64,000 nt of DNA from Caulobacter endophyticus (GTDB lineage: Bacteria; Pseudomonadota; Alphaproteobacteria; Caulobacterales; Caulobacteraceae). A model generated the notes under the pieces. That model did not search any database. It saw nothing but the letters and a program-made list of their open reading frames with translations, and was not told where the DNA came from. Location: positions 120,016 through 184,015 of the forward strand of contig NZ_QDKQ01000011.1 in the NCBI RefSeq assembly GCF_003116815.1, given 5' to 3'. Of this stretch, positions 45,354 to 55,324 are shown piece by piece; position 1 is the first letter of the stretch; each line of letters starts with the position of its first letter. Position numbers and translations under genes: made by a program.

Positions 45354-47792
45354 CTAGGCGCGCAGCTTGCCGCCCGCCTTCTCGACCGCGGCGACGACCT
45401 TGGCCGACAGGGCCTCGATCTCGGCATCGGTCAGGGTGGCCTCGCGCGGCTGGACCAGCACCTCGATGGCCACCGACTTGGAGCCTTCCGGCACGCCAGG
45501 TCCCTCATAGACGTCGAAGACGCGGGCCGAGGCGATCAGGGCCTTGTCGGCGCCGGCCGCGGCCTTCACCAGGTCGCCGGCGGCCTTGGCCTTGTCGGCC
45601 ACGAAGGCGAAGTCGCGGGTCAGCGGCATCAGGGCCGACGGCGTGAACGCCGCCTTGGTCTTGACGGCCTTCTTCTTCGGTTCGGGGATCGCCTCAAGGA
45701 CGATCTCGAAGCCGTAGACCGGGCCGGCCACGTCCAGCGCCTTCAGCACCGCCGGGTGCAGCTCGCCGAACTCGGCGACGACGGCCTTGGGGCCCAGCTG
45801 CAGGCGGGCCGAGCGGCCGGGGTGCCACCAGGGCGAGGCCGAACCTTGGGCGGTCTGCAGCGAGGCCACCGGCGCGCCGATCTCCTCCAGCAGGTTCAGC
45901 AGGTCAGCTTTCACCGTGAACACGTCTTCAGTGGGACGCTTGTCCCAGGCGCGCGGCGGGCGCGGAGCCAGGATGCCGGCCACGACCGTGCGCTGGTCCT
46001 TGGGACCATCGCTCAGGAACACCGGGCCGACCTCGAACAGGGCGACGTCGGCGAAGCCGTGGCGGGCGTTGCGACCGGCCGCCTCGATCAGGTTGGGCAG
46101 CACCGAGGGGCGCATGCAGTCCAGTTCAGAGGCGATCGGATTGGCCAGCACCAGCTCCGTCGCGCCGCCGCCGAACAGCTGGGCGGTCGCGCGGCTGGTG
46201 AAGCTCCAGGTCACGGCCTCGGCGTAGCCGGCCGCGGCCAGGGCGCGACGGGCGGTGCGGGCGCGGGCCTGGCGGGCGGTCAGCACGCCGCCGACGGCGC
46301 GCGGGATTTCCGGCAGCGGCGTCGAGGGCAGGGCGCCGAAGCCGGCGATGCGGGCCACTTCCTCCACCAGGTCGGCCTTGCCGTGCACGTCGCGGCGGAA
46401 GGTCGGCGGGGTCACGCAGACCACGCTCTCGGCATGGGTGGCGAACTCGGCGACCGGCACGTCCTTGGGCGGCTCGATCCTGAAGCCCAGGGCCTGCAGG
46501 ATCGACAGGCTCTTCTCCGGCGCGATGTCCAGGCCCGCCAGGCCCTGGACGTAGGCCGGGTCGAACAGGATCGGACCAGGCGCGGCCGGAGCCTCGCCGG
46601 CCACGAACACGTCCGAGGCCTCGCCGCCGCACAGTTCCAGGATCAGCTTCGTGCCGAGCTCCAGGCCCGGCACGACCGAGCCGGTGTCGACCGTCCGGGC
46701 GAAGCGGTACTGGGCGTCGCTGTTGATGCCGGTGTCGCGGCCGGTCTGGGCTACGCGGATCGGCTCGAACCAGGCGCTTTCCAGGAAGACGTCGACGGTA
46801 GCTTCCGAGCATCCGGTGCTCTCGCCGCCCATGATGCCGCCGATGCCGATCGGGCGCTCGCCGTCGGCGTCGGCGATGACGCTCATGGCCGGGGTCAGCT
46901 CATAGGTCTTGCCGTCAAGCGCGATCAGGTGCTCGTCGCCATGGACGCCGTGATGGCCGAAGCGCGCCACGATCTTCGACCCCGACAGCAGGGCCGCGTC
47001 ATAGACGTGCAGCGGCCGGGCGCGGTCGTAGGAGACGTAGTTGGTGATGTCGACCAGGGCCGACTTCGGATTGATGCCGATGGCCTTCAGGCGGTCCTGC
47101 AGCCACTTGGGCGAGGGGCCGTTCTTCACGCCCTTGATCAGGCGGCCCGAGAACACCGGGCAGGCCTCTCCGTCCACCGCGACCGTGATCGGGCAGGGGA
47201 AGGTCCCGGGGACCGGGGCGATCGACAGGTCCTTCAGCTCGCCGACGCCGGCGGCGGCCAGGTCGCGGGCGATGCCGGCGACGCCCAGCCAGTCGGGGCG
47301 GTTGGGGGTGACCTCGAAGTCGATGACGGCTTCAAGGCCCAGGGCCACGGCGGCGGGCGTGCCGACCGCCAGGTCGCTGGACAGTTCCAGGATGCCTTCG
47401 GAGCCGTCGTCGGCTTCCAGCTCCGAGCCCGAGCAAAGCATGCCGTTGGAGACGACGCCGCGCACCGGCTTCTCGACCAGGGTCACGCCCAGGCCCGGCA
47501 CATAGGCGCCGATCGGGGCGTAGATGGTGGTCAGGCCGACGCGGGCGTTCGGGGCGCCGCAGACGATCTCCTTGCGGCCGTCGATCGTGTCGACTTGGCA
47601 GACGCGCAGGCGGTCGGCGTTCGGGTGCTGAACGGCCTCGACGATCTTGGCGACGCTGAAGGCGGCCAGCTTGGCGGCCGGGTCGGTGACGTGCTCGACC
47701 TCGAGACCGGCCATGGTCATGGCGGCCACCACCTCGGCGGCGGTCGCTTCGGTGTCGAGGTGATCCTTGAGCCAGGAAAGGGTGAATTTCAT
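45354..47792 (-). CDS. pheT: Phenylalanine--tRNA ligase, beta subunit
   Basis: PheT holds the tRNA-binding and editing domains of the alpha2-beta2 synthetase. The 812-residue product opens [20 protein letters not shown], carries the EMAP/tRNA-binding domain with [10 protein letters not shown], the B3/B4 editing domain, B5, and the C-terminal ferredoxin-like anticodon domain ending [11 protein letters not shown]. The ATG at 47792 overlaps the stop of the unknown gene upstream by one base (TAATG). The normal length is about 800. Confidence 0.97.
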   Translation of the reverse strand: MKFTLSWLKDHLDTEATAAEVVAAMTMAGLEVEHVTDPAAKLAAFSVAKIVEAVQHPNADRLRVCQVDTIDGRKEIVCGAPNARVGLTTIYAPIGAYVPGLGVTLVEKPVRGVVSNGMLCSGSELEADDGSEGILELSSDLAVGTPAAVALGLEAVIDFEVTPNRPDWLGVAGIARDLAAAGVGELKDLSIAPVPGTFPCPITVAVDGEACPVFSGRLIKGVKNGPSPKWLQDRLKAIGINPKSALVDITNYVSYDRARPLHVYDAALLSGSKIVARFGHHGVHGDEHLIALDGKTYELTPAMSVIADADGERPIGIGGIMGGESTGCSEATVDVFLESAWFEPIRVAQTGRDTGINSDAQYRFARTVDTGSVVPGLELGTKLILELCGGEASDVFVAGEAPAAPGPILFDPAYVQGLAGLDIAPEKSLSILQALGFRIEPPKDVPVAEFATHAESVVCVTPPTFRRDVHGKADLVEEVARIAGFGALPSTPLPEIPRAVGGVLTARQARARTARRALAAAGYAEAVTWSFTSRATAQLFGGGATELVLANPIASELDCMRPSVLPNLIEAAGRNARHGFADVALFEVGPVFLSDGPKDQRTVVAGILAPRPPRAWDKRPTEDVFTVKADLLNLLEEIGAPVASLQTAQGSASPWWHPGRSARLQLGPKAVVAEFGELHPAVLKALDVAGPVYGFEIVLEAIPEPKKKAVKTKAAFTPSALMPLTRDFAFVADKAKAAGDLVKAAAGADKALIASARVFDVYEGPGVPEGSKSVAIEVLVQPREATLTDAEIEALSAKVVAAVEKAGGKLRA

Positions 47793-48184
47793 TATCTGGT
47801 TTCCAGCGCGAGGACTTGCTGCAGGAAGACTTCGGGACCGGTGAACCCGACCGAGAAGAAGCGGCACCCGATGAAGGCGCAATCCTCGAACGGGATGGCG
47901 CCGACGACGCGGGTGGATGAGGCCGGGCGCAGCACCAGCGAGGCGATGTCGCCGCCGGAGGGGCCGAAATCGGTCTCGTCGAAGGTCACGCCCGATCGGG
48001 CCAGCATCACCGAGGGACCTTCGAGGTGGCAGTTCCTGAAGGTGCGCCCGCGGATGATGTTCTGGCCCTTGGCGAGCTGGGCCCGGTAGAGGTCGAAGAT
48101 CGCGATGTCGAGTTCGTTGAACTCGGTGGCGTACGGATCGGTGACGATGCGGCCGGGGCGGCCGCCGAAGACGACGCCGCTCAT
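47792..48184 (-). CDS. Uncharacterised protein encoded between pheS and pheT
   Basis: The 130-residue product sits between pheS and pheT with one-base overlaps on both sides (TGATG upstream, TAATG downstream), so its translation is tied to both synthetase subunits. No signal peptide or membrane segment is seen. Blocks such as [23 protein letters not shown] and [18 protein letters not shown] have the short-period pattern of a parallel beta-helix or pentapeptide-like fold. I do not know a described function. A role in synthetase stability or tRNA handling is only a guess from position. Confidence 0.85.
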   Translation of the reverse strand: MSGVVFGGRPGRIVTDPYATEFNELDIAIFDLYRAQLAKGQNIIRGRTFRNCHLEGPSVMLARSGVTFDETDFGPSGGDIASLVLRPASSTRVVGAIPFEDCAFIGCRFFSVGFTGPEVFLQQVLALETR

Positions 48185-49257
48185 CAGCTCAGGCCCGAGG
48201 CGGCGTTCGGCGCGGCAAAGCCCGAGAAGCCGTAGTGGGCGAGCCAGCGGCTGTCCGAGGCGAACATGTCGCGCAGGTCCGGCATGCCGTACTTCAGCAT
48301 GCCCAGGCGATCGACGCCCATGCCGAAGGCGAAGCCCTGGTACTCGTCCGGATCGATGCCGCAGGCGCGCAGCACGTTGGGGTGAACCATGCCGCAGCCC
48401 AGGATCTCGAGCCAGCTCGTGCCCTGGCCGATCTTGATCTCGCCGCCCGAGCGGTCGCACTGCACGTCCATTTCGGCCGACGGCTCGGTGAACGGGAAGT
48501 GGTGGGGGCGGAACTGCGTCGTCACCGCGTCGGTCTCGAAGAACCGGGCGATGAAGGTCTCCAGGGTCCACTTCAGGTGGCCCATGTGGATGCCCTTGTC
48601 GATCACCAGGCCCTCGACCTGGTGGAACATCGGCGTGTGGGTGGCGTCGCTGTCGCAGCGGTAGGTGCGGCCCGGCGCGATGATGCGGATCGGCGGCTTC
48701 TGCGAGACCATGGTGCGCACCTGCACGGGGCTGGTGTGGGTGCGCAGCAGCATGCGTTCGCCCGTCTCCTTCGGTTCGAAGAAGAAGGTGTCGTGCATCT
48801 CGCGGGCCGGATGCTTCTCGGGGAAGTTCAGGGCCGTGAAGTTGTGGAAGTCGTCCTCGATGTCCGGGCCTTCGGCGACGGCGAAGCCCATGTCGGCGAA
48901 GATCGACACCATCTCGTCCATGACCTGCATGGTCGGATGGACCGATCCCTTGCGGCGGTAGGGGCCGGGCAGGGTGAGGTCGAGCGTCTCGCGCGAGAGA
49001 CGGGCGTCGAGTTCGGCCGCCTCAAGGGCGGCCTTCTTCTCGGTGATGGCCGACTGCACGCGGTCGCGCAGGGCGTTGATCGCCGCGCCGCGTTCCTTGC
49101 GCTCGTCGGGGCTCATCGCGCCCAGGGTCTTGAGCAGGCCCGAAATCGAGCCGGTCTTGCCGACGGCCGCCACGCGGACGGCGTCGAGCGCTTGGAGATC
49201 GCCGGCGGCGGCCACCTGGGCCAGCACCTCGGCTTCGAGGGTGTTGAGATCGGTCAT
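48184..49257 (-). CDS. pheS: Phenylalanine--tRNA ligase, alpha subunit
   Basis: PheS carries the catalytic class II core that activates phenylalanine. The 357-residue product has the N-terminal coiled coil, motif 2 ([16 protein letters not shown] with the following RVYR-like [18 protein letters not shown]), and motif 3 ([18 protein letters not shown]). ATG 49257 gives the usual start ([15 protein letters not shown]); an in-frame ATG at 49266 adds three residues. It is the first gene of a pheS-unknown-pheT operon and lies downstream of the rpmI-rplT terminator. Confidence 0.97.
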   Translation of the reverse strand: MTDLNTLEAEVLAQVAAAGDLQALDAVRVAAVGKTGSISGLLKTLGAMSPDERKERGAAINALRDRVQSAITEKKAALEAAELDARLSRETLDLTLPGPYRRKGSVHPTMQVMDEMVSIFADMGFAVAEGPDIEDDFHNFTALNFPEKHPAREMHDTFFFEPKETGERMLLRTHTSPVQVRTMVSQKPPIRIIAPGRTYRCDSDATHTPMFHQVEGLVIDKGIHMGHLKWTLETFIARFFETDAVTTQFRPHHFPFTEPSAEMDVQCDRSGGEIKIGQGTSWLEILGCGMVHPNVLRACGIDPDEYQGFAFGMGVDRLGMLKYGMPDLRDMFASDSRWLAHYGFSGFAAPNAASGLS

Positions 49258-49294
49258 GACGGGCATTCGTCTAGAGGATTTGCGGCCGGGGGGC

Positions 49295-49402
49295 GACCCC
49301 CTCAGTCGCCTTCGGCGACAGCTCCCCCAGAGGGGGAGCATCGTGAGGGCGCGGACCCCGATCCTCCCTCTCCGGGGAGGTGGTCCGGAGGGCCGGAGGG
49401 GG
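49295..49402. repeat. GC-rich composite intergenic repeat, copy 4
   Basis: CCCCCTCAGTCGCCTTCGGC and GACAGCTCCCCCAGAGGGGG make the first module; a second (CCTCCCTCTCCGGGGAGGTG with GGCCGGAGGGGG) follows. It shows the same module types as at 3021, 16021 and 27594, in the gap between rplT and pheS. Confidence 0.82.
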
Positions 49403-49422
49403 CCGCCGACAGGCGGACAGCA

Positions 49423-49454
49423 AAAAGCCCTCCGGCTCGCGCCGGAGGGCTTTT
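49423..49454 (-). terminator. Terminator of rpmI-rplT
   Basis: A perfect 14-bp stem (AAAAGCCCTCCGGC/GCCGGAGGGCTTTT) with a TCGC loop has T-runs on both sides. It lies 36 bases after rplT. Confidence 0.93.
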
Positions 49455-49489
49455 CAAAGGATAGGTGAGCCGATGAAGCTCAGATGTCC

Positions 49490-49846
49490 TTAGGCCAGGG
49501 CAGCGCGAACCTTGTCGGCGATGGCCTTGAACGCAACGGCGTCGTTGCCGGCGATGTCCGCCAGGACCTTACGGTCGATCACGATACCCGCCACATCCAG
49601 GCCGTGGATGAACTGCGAGTAGGTGAAGCCTTCGGTGCGGGCGCCGGCGTTGATGCGCTGGATCCACAGCGAACGGAAGGCGCGCTTGCGCACCTTGCGG
49701 TCGCGGTAGGCGTATTGGCCGGCCTTGTCGACCGCGGCCTTGGCCGTACGGATGGTGTTCTTGCGGCGGCCGTAGAAGCCCTTCGCCTGTTCAAGAACCT
49801 TCTTGTGCTTGGCGTGAGCAACGACGCCACGTTTAACGCGAGCCAT
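49490..49846 (-). CDS. rplT: 50S ribosomal protein L20
   Basis: The 118-residue product is full-length L20 ([20 protein letters not shown], then [16 protein letters not shown] and [20 protein letters not shown]). L20 binds 23S rRNA early in 50S assembly and in some bacteria represses its own operon. It is 15 nt downstream of rpmI and followed by a strong terminator. infC, the usual partner, is about 6 kb away. Confidence 0.98.
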   Translation of the reverse strand: MARVKRGVVAHAKHKKVLEQAKGFYGRRKNTIRTAKAAVDKAGQYAYRDRKVRKRAFRSLWIQRINAGARTEGFTYSQFIHGLDVAGIVIDRKVLADIAGNDAVAFKAIADKVRAALA

Positions 49847-49861
49847 GTGTCAGCGCTCCTC

Positions 49862-50062
49862 TTAAAGGCCGTAGGGCAGGTACGAACGGATGGTCTTGGC
49901 GTCAGCCTCGCTCATCACCTTCGTTCCGCGGTTTTGGCGGATGTACTTGCCGTTGTGGCCGATCAGACGGTGGCGCTTGCCGGCGACGCCGGCTTTCAGC
50001 TTACCCGTGGCCGTGATCTTGAAGCGCTTCTTAGCGCCCGACTTCGTCTTCAACTTAGGCAT
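49862..50062 (-). CDS. rpmI: 50S ribosomal protein L35
   Basis: The 66-residue product is full-length L35 ([20 protein letters not shown], ending IRSYLPYGL). It is co-transcribed with rplT. About 150 bases upstream separate it from the MFS gene and should hold its promoter or leader. Confidence 0.98.
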   Translation of the reverse strand: MPKLKTKSGAKKRFKITATGKLKAGVAGKRHRLIGHNGKYIRQNRGTKVMSEADAKTIRSYLPYGL

Positions 50063-50213
50063 TTCGCGTCGGAGCGTTTAACGGCCCCGTCCTCTGGATA
50101 GCGAGACGAACCGCCATGGCATGCCAAATTGGCCAGGCGGCTCCGGAAAGGCGGGGTGAATACGGGAACCCCGGGTGAAAAGCAAGGCCCGACGGACTCT
50201 TAGCCGTAGAGCC

Positions 50214-51443
50214 CTATGGAGCCGCCTTGGCGCGGCGGCCCACGGTGATCGCCAGGATCACCGCCGGCACGGTCAGCAGCGACCCCACCCAGTAGGGCGC
50301 GCCGGTGGCCAGGCCGAACAGCGGGCCGGCGATCATCGGTCCGCTCATCCTTGCAAGGGAGCCGCCGGCCATGTTGAGGCCCAGCATCGCCCCCTGCTGG
50401 TCGGGCGGAGTGGCGCGCGAGATCAGGGCCGCGATGCAAGGAAACACCAGCGACTGGCCAAAGGCCGTGAAGCCCACGAACAGCGGCACGAAGGCGGCGC
50501 TGGGCACGAAGGGAGTGATCGCCATCGACACGCAGATGATCGACAGGCCCGCCGTCAGCACCTTGGGCTCGCCGAAGCGGCGGGCCAGGCGTCCGGTCAG
50601 CACGCCCTGTCCCAGCGACGCCACCACGCCGATGACGGCGAAGCACAGGCCCACCTGCTGCGGCGTCCAGTCGAATCGCGCCTGGCTCCACAGGCCGAAG
50701 GTCGCCTCCATGCCCGAGAAGGCTGCGGTGGAGACGAAGGTGACCAGCAGCACTCGCGACAGCACCGGATGGGCCAGGGCCGCCTTCAGGGCCTCGCGGC
50801 GGGGCGGGGGCGGCGGAGCGTCCTTGCGGGGCGCGCGGCTCTCGACCACGAACAGGAAGACGCCCAGGGCGGCGGTGGCCGCCAGGCCCGCGGCGACCAG
50901 CAGCGGCAGCTGGAAGCCCAGCCGTCCGGCGTCGGGATGGGCCAGCAGGCCGCCCAGCGCCGGGCCGACCACGAAGCCAGCCCCGAAGGCGCTGCCCAGC
51001 AGGCCCATGCGCGCGGCCCGCTTTTCGGGCGGGGTGACGTCGGCCATGTAGCCCTGGATCGTCGAGATGTTGCCGCTGGCCGCGCCGCTGAAGAAGCGGA
51101 TCACGAAGGCGATCGCGATGGTCGGGGCGAAGGCCAGGGCGATGTAAGAGGCGGTGTTGGCCAGGATGGTGACGATCAGCACCGGCCGACGGCCGATACG
51201 GTCCGACAGCCGTCCCCAGAACGGCTCGGCCAGGAACTGGCCCAGCGAATAGGCCGAGAACAGCGCCGTCACCTGCCACGGGCTGGCGTTCAGCGCCTTG
51301 GCGTAGAAGGGCAGCAGCGGGATCACCAGCCCAAAGCCCACCAGGTTGATGAACACCACCAGCAGCAGGACGTAGAGCGCGCGGGAACTGTGGACAGGCG
51401 CGGGCGCGGGAGTGGGCGCGGCGGCCTGGACGGACATGGACAT
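50214..51443 (-). CDS. MFS transporter, TetA/multidrug-exporter type
   Basis: The 409-residue product has about twelve hydrophobic segments and the MFS signature between helices 2 and 3 (GRLSDRIGRRPVLI). The N-terminal FINLVGFGLVIPLLPFY and RFFSGAASGNISTIQGYMAD blocks are typical of the drug:H+ antiporter-1/TetA branch. The start at ATG 51443 gives a short Pro/Ala-rich cytoplasmic N-terminus; the frame stays open much further upstream but through a palindromic repeat. The substrate cannot be assigned. Confidence 0.93.
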   Translation of the reverse strand: MSMSVQAAAPTPAPAPVHSSRALYVLLLVVFINLVGFGLVIPLLPFYAKALNASPWQVTALFSAYSLGQFLAEPFWGRLSDRIGRRPVLIVTILANTASYIALAFAPTIAIAFVIRFFSGAASGNISTIQGYMADVTPPEKRAARMGLLGSAFGAGFVVGPALGGLLAHPDAGRLGFQLPLLVAAGLAATAALGVFLFVVESRAPRKDAPPPPPRREALKAALAHPVLSRVLLVTFVSTAAFSGMEATFGLWSQARFDWTPQQVGLCFAVIGVVASLGQGVLTGRLARRFGEPKVLTAGLSIICVSMAITPFVPSAAFVPLFVGFTAFGQSLVFPCIAALISRATPPDQQGAMLGLNMAGGSLARMSGPMIAGPLFGLATGAPYWVGSLLTVPAVILAITVGRRAKAAP

Positions 51444-51546
51444 GACGGGAACCTTCGAGGCGGCTCCTCTACGCCTGATAGCCTGGAAAAGCGACTGAAA
51501 TTTCAGTTTCCGGGTGCGGAGGGTTTTGCGGGGAAAGTCTGACGCG

Positions 51547-51654
51547 GTGCGTCCTTCGAGGCTCGCCGGCGGCTCGCACCTCAGGATGAGGATTGCTTTG
51601 GTGCTAAAGCCCTCATCCTGGGGAGCCCGCGCAACGGGTCTTCGAAGGACGCAC
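51547..51654. repeat. 108-bp intergenic palindrome
   Basis: The outer arms GTGCGTCCTTCGA and TCGAAGGACGCAC pair perfectly. Inner segments (CCTCAGGATGAGG against CCTCATCCTGGGG, and GCTCGC/GCCCGC-type blocks) pair with few mismatches. This is a different family from the C/G-run repeats. Confidence 0.85.
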
Positions 51655-51793
51655 GGCCGATCGGCTTGGCTCCTTGGGAAAATCCGAAAGTCACGATGTC
51701 CTTTTCTGTCCGCTCTTCGTCCGTCCGGTTCCTTATTGGCCTTGAAGCTCATCGTTAGCCTGCGGCATCTTCATCGCTACGGAGCTACGCAGA

Positions 51794-52339
51794 ATGTCCG
51801 CCGCCACCGCCCTGATCGTCGTCGACGCCCAGGATTCCTTTCGCCAGCGCGCCTCGTGGGACCCGGCTGTCGCCGGCGTCTATCTGGAGCGCCAGCAGGC
51901 GCTGATTGACGGAGCCAAGGCCAAGGGGCTCCCGGTCGTGCAGATCCTGCATGTGGAGGCCGAGGGGATCTTCAGCCTGGCCTCGGGCCATGTGCGCACC
52001 GTGGAGGGCCTGTCGCTTAACCCCGAGGTCGTCTTCCACAAGCCCAGCCACAGCGCGCTCGTGGGCACCGGCCTGCTGGTCTGGCTGATCCAGAACCGTA
52101 TCGGCCGGATCATCGTCAGCGGCATCCGCACCGAGCAGTGCTGCGAGACCACCACCCGCCACGCCTCGGACCTGGGTTTCGCCGTCGACTACGTCACCGA
52201 GGCCACCCTGACCTTCGACATGACCGACCGCCACGGCCGGGTGTTCAGCGTCGACGAGATCAAGGCCCGCACCGAACTCGTGCTGCACGAGCGCTTCGCC
52301 CGTATCGCCACGGTGGAAGAAGCCCTGGAAGCCGCATGA
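51794..52339 (+). CDS. Isochorismatase-like cysteine hydrolase
   Basis: The 181-residue product has the isochorismatase fold and triad: Asp in LIVVDAQDSF, Lys in VFHKPSHSAL, and Cys in RTEQCCETTTRHASDLGF. Relatives include nicotinamidases and N-carbamoylsarcosine amidases. Its stop overlaps the start of a GlxA-type regulator by 4 bases (ATGA), a common pairing suggesting that the regulator senses or controls this pathway. The substrate is unknown. Confidence 0.92.
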   Translation: MSAATALIVVDAQDSFRQRASWDPAVAGVYLERQQALIDGAKAKGLPVVQILHVEAEGIFSLASGHVRTVEGLSLNPEVVFHKPSHSALVGTGLLVWLIQNRIGRIIVSGIRTEQCCETTTRHASDLGFAVDYVTEATLTFDMTDRHGRVFSVDEIKARTELVLHERFARIATVEEALEAA

Positions 52340-53322
52340 CCGACGCCTCGTCCGCCGTCATCCCCGTCTTTGTCGTCCTGCCGCCGCGCACCCTGCTGCT
52401 CGACGTGGCCGGACCGCTGGAGGTGCTGCGGCGGGCGACGCTGGAGCCCGGTTCGCCGGGCTTTTCCGTGATCTATGCGGCGGCGAGGCCGGCGGTCGAC
52501 AGCTCCATCGGCCTGTCTCTGGCGGGGCTGTCGCCGCTGCCGGACGCCTTGCCCGACAGGGCGCTGGTCGTCGTCTCGGGCAATGTCGACCAGGTGCTGG
52601 GCGGCTCCGGCCCCACCGGGGCGGACGCCGCCGACGAGGAGGCGATCGTCGCCTGGCTGGCCCGCGCCGTGCGCCCCGGCATGACCCTGGCCTGCATCTG
52701 CTCGGGCGCGCTGCTGGCGGCGCGGGCCGGGCTGCTGGCCGGCAAGGCCTGCACCACCCACCATGCCTGCATCGAGGACCTGGCGCGCCTGGCGCCCAGC
52801 GCGCGGGTGCTGGAGGATCGATTGTTCGTCGAGGACGGCGAGCGCCTGACCAGCGCCGGCGTCACCTCGGGCGTCGACCTGATGCTGCATCTGGTCGCCC
52901 GGCTGCGCGGTTCCGCCCTGGCGGTGTCGATCGCCCGCCAGATGGTGGTCTATCTGCGCCGGGGGCCTTCGGACCCGCAGCTGTCGCCGTGGCTGGAGGG
53001 GCGCAACCATGTCCATCCGGCCATTCACCGCGTGCAGGACGCGATCGCCGCCGACCCGGCGGGCGACTGGAGCCTGGAGGTGCTGGCCGACCTGGCCGCC
53101 GCCAGCCCCCGGCACCTGTCGCGCCTCTTCAACGCCCATGCGGGCATGGGGCTGACCGATTACATCAACCGCCTGCGCCTGGCCCTGGCCAGCGAGATGC
53201 TGGCCGCGACCCGACTGGATATGGAAAGCGTGGCCGAGCGGGCCGGCTTCGCCTCGACCCGCCAGTTGCGCCGGGTCTGGCGGCGGCATCACCCCACGCC
53301 GCCCAGGGCGGCGCGAGGCTGA
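52336..53322 (+). CDS. GlxA-type regulator (DJ-1/PfpI plus AraC domain)
   Basis: The 328-residue product has an N-terminal DJ-1/PfpI-like domain (FVVLPPRTLLLDVAGPLEVL, with ACICSGALLAARAGLLAG around the nucleophile-elbow Cys) and a C-terminal AraC-type double helix-turn-helix (SLEVLADLAAASPRHLSRLF and MESVAERAGFASTRQLRRVW). Such proteins sense a metabolite and control nearby hydrolases. It is translated in overlap with the isochorismatase-like gene and convergent with an S9 peptidase. Confidence 0.93.
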   Translation: MTDASSAVIPVFVVLPPRTLLLDVAGPLEVLRRATLEPGSPGFSVIYAAARPAVDSSIGLSLAGLSPLPDALPDRALVVVSGNVDQVLGGSGPTGADAADEEAIVAWLARAVRPGMTLACICSGALLAARAGLLAGKACTTHHACIEDLARLAPSARVLEDRLFVEDGERLTSAGVTSGVDLMLHLVARLRGSALAVSIARQMVVYLRRGPSDPQLSPWLEGRNHVHPAIHRVQDAIAADPAGDWSLEVLADLAAASPRHLSRLFNAHAGMGLTDYINRLRLALASEMLAATRLDMESVAERAGFASTRQLRRVWRRHHPTPPRAARG

Positions 53323-53327
53323 GCACG

Positions 53328-55256
53328 TCAGTTCGGCGGGTTGTGCTTTTCGACGAAGGCGGCGGTCTCGGCCAGCATCCTCTGGCGGCTGGCGCCGCGC
53401 GACAGCCAGTGGTCCTCGCCGTCGAGCGTGATGAACTGCACCGGCTTGCCGGCCTTGGTCAGGGCCTCGGACATCAGCTTGCTCTGCACGTAGGGCACGA
53501 CGGTGTCGTCCTTGCCGTGGATCAGCAGCACGGGAATGTCGGCCTTGGCGGCCAGCTTGGCGGGCGAGATCGCGGCCAGGTCTGGGTCGCGCACGCCGTC
53601 GGCGCCCATGAAGCGCAGCCAGTAACGCATCGCGGCGTTCTTGCTGGTGGCGTAGCGTTCCTGGTTGTCGACCAGCATGCGCTTGAGGTCGGACGGGCCG
53701 GCCACCGAGACGGCGCAGCGATAGACGCCGGTGTCGATCGTCGCCCCGGCAAGGGCCGCGTAGCCGCCGTAGCTGGCGCCCACCACGCAGACACGCTTGG
53801 GATCGATCAGCCCTTCCTTGGCCAGGTGGCGCACGCCGTCCGACAGATCGGTCTGCATCTTCTTGCCCCACTCGCCGAAGCCGGCCCGGACGAAGTCCTG
53901 GCCAAAGCCCTCGGAGCCGCGGAAATTGGGCTGCAGCACCGCGTAGCCGCGCGAGGCCAGGCCCTGGCTCCACCAGTCGAAGCCGGGGGCGTCGCGGCCT
54001 TCCGGACCACCGTGAGGCAGCACGATCAGCGGCAGGTTCTTGGCGGGCTTGCCCTTGGGCAGGGTGAGGTAGCCGGTGATCTCCAGGCCGTCGGCGGCCT
54101 TATACTTCACCGGGCGGACCTCGCCGATGTCGTCGGGGCCGAGGCTGGAATAGGACGAGCCCAGCCAGTCGGCGCTCTTCTTGTCGAGATCGACCAGGGC
54201 GTAGGCGGGACCTTCGGTGGCGGAATCCACCAGGACCACGATCTTGCGCCGGTCGTCCGACCACGAGGCCAGCGAGACGCGGTCGCCGGGGAAGGCCTTC
54301 TGGACGGCCTTCCAGGCGTTGTCGTTCTTGGGGTCGTAGAACTGGTAGCGCACGTCGTCGCCCACCAGCGTCACGCCGCCGATCAGGGCCCCCGTGGCCG
54401 GATCGCGGATCAGGCCGTCGAACGGGCGCTCCATCGGCAGGTCGGCGTGGCCGCCGCCTTGGGCGTACTCGCGATAGACGGTGTCGCCGTCGGCGTTGTG
54501 CAGCGCCACCAGCACGCTCTTGCCGTCGCGGCCCAGGCCCGACACGCCATAGGAGCCCATCGGGCTGGTCGCCTGGTCGGCCAGCGCCCAGCCGCGGTCG
54601 CCCTTGATCCGCAGCGACCACACGCCCTTGGACTGGTCATACTGCGACTGGGCCAGCGGGAGGCCGGCGGCGTCCACCAGCCAGTCGTCGGTATCTTCCG
54701 AGCGGGCCTCGATCATCTTGGTGCGGTTCTTGTCGAGATTGACCGCGAACAGGGTCACACGACCGTAGTTCTCGACGAAATAGATGCCCTGCACGAAGGC
54801 GGTCATGTCGCCGCCGACCTTGCGGACCATGGCCGGGCCGTAGACCACGTTCATCGCGCCAGCCTGGTTGGCGAGCAGAAGCGACTGCTTCTTGGTGGCG
54901 ATGTCGTAGCTGGTCGTCATCCAGTACTCGCGCTTGGGGCCCGCCAGGTCGCGCACGAGGGCTGTGGTCGAGGTGGTGATCAGCAGGTGGCGCGTGCCGG
55001 CCCATTGCACCCAGCGCAGCTTTTCCTTGCCCATGCGAAGGACGCTGATGACGCTCGAGTCGGCGGCCTTGTGGATCGAGACCACCCGGTCCTCGTTCGC
55101 CAGGCTCGTGGACACGGCCAGCAGCGAGCCGTCGGGCGATATGGTCACGTCCTCGATGTTGGGCAGCCGGCCGTAGGCCTCGATCGGCGCGGCGTGAGCG
55201 GCCCCGAAACCCAAAACAGCGGCCGTAACGATGGCCGCTCCTATCCTATGCAACAC
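53328..55256 (-). CDS. S9-family prolyl oligopeptidase-like peptidase
   Basis: The 642-residue product has a signal peptide (ending AAHAAPIEAYG), a beta-propeller N-terminal region, and an alpha/beta hydrolase domain with the triad Ser in GASYGGYAAL, Asp in HGKDDTVVPY and His in GEDHWLSRG. It should be periplasmic and cleave peptides, perhaps acylaminoacyl or dipeptidyl type. I use GTG at 55256 with GGGGG 7 nt upstream. The frame extends further upstream, but only this start gives the signal peptide. Confidence 0.9.
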   Translation of the reverse strand: MLHRIGAAIVTAAVLGFGAAHAAPIEAYGRLPNIEDVTISPDGSLLAVSTSLANEDRVVSIHKAADSSVISVLRMGKEKLRWVQWAGTRHLLITTSTTALVRDLAGPKREYWMTTSYDIATKKQSLLLANQAGAMNVVYGPAMVRKVGGDMTAFVQGIYFVENYGRVTLFAVNLDKNRTKMIEARSEDTDDWLVDAAGLPLAQSQYDQSKGVWSLRIKGDRGWALADQATSPMGSYGVSGLGRDGKSVLVALHNADGDTVYREYAQGGGHADLPMERPFDGLIRDPATGALIGGVTLVGDDVRYQFYDPKNDNAWKAVQKAFPGDRVSLASWSDDRRKIVVLVDSATEGPAYALVDLDKKSADWLGSSYSSLGPDDIGEVRPVKYKAADGLEITGYLTLPKGKPAKNLPLIVLPHGGPEGRDAPGFDWWSQGLASRGYAVLQPNFRGSEGFGQDFVRAGFGEWGKKMQTDLSDGVRHLAKEGLIDPKRVCVVGASYGGYAALAGATIDTGVYRCAVSVAGPSDLKRMLVDNQERYATSKNAAMRYWLRFMGADGVRDPDLAAISPAKLAAKADIPVLLIHGKDDTVVPYVQSKLMSEALTKAGKPVQFITLDGEDHWLSRGASRQRMLAETAAFVEKHNPPN

Positions 55257-55324
55257 GTCTGAACCCCCGGTCCTCTTCCCCGGGGCGATCTGTAGCTTGA
55301 CCGCAATGTGCGGTCGAGGGGCGA

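Noticed and set aside
45150..48089. 979-codon open frame on the plus strand
   Set aside because: It is antisense to pheT and the gene before it; repetitive Asp/Arg/Gly/Gln-rich sequence with no domain.
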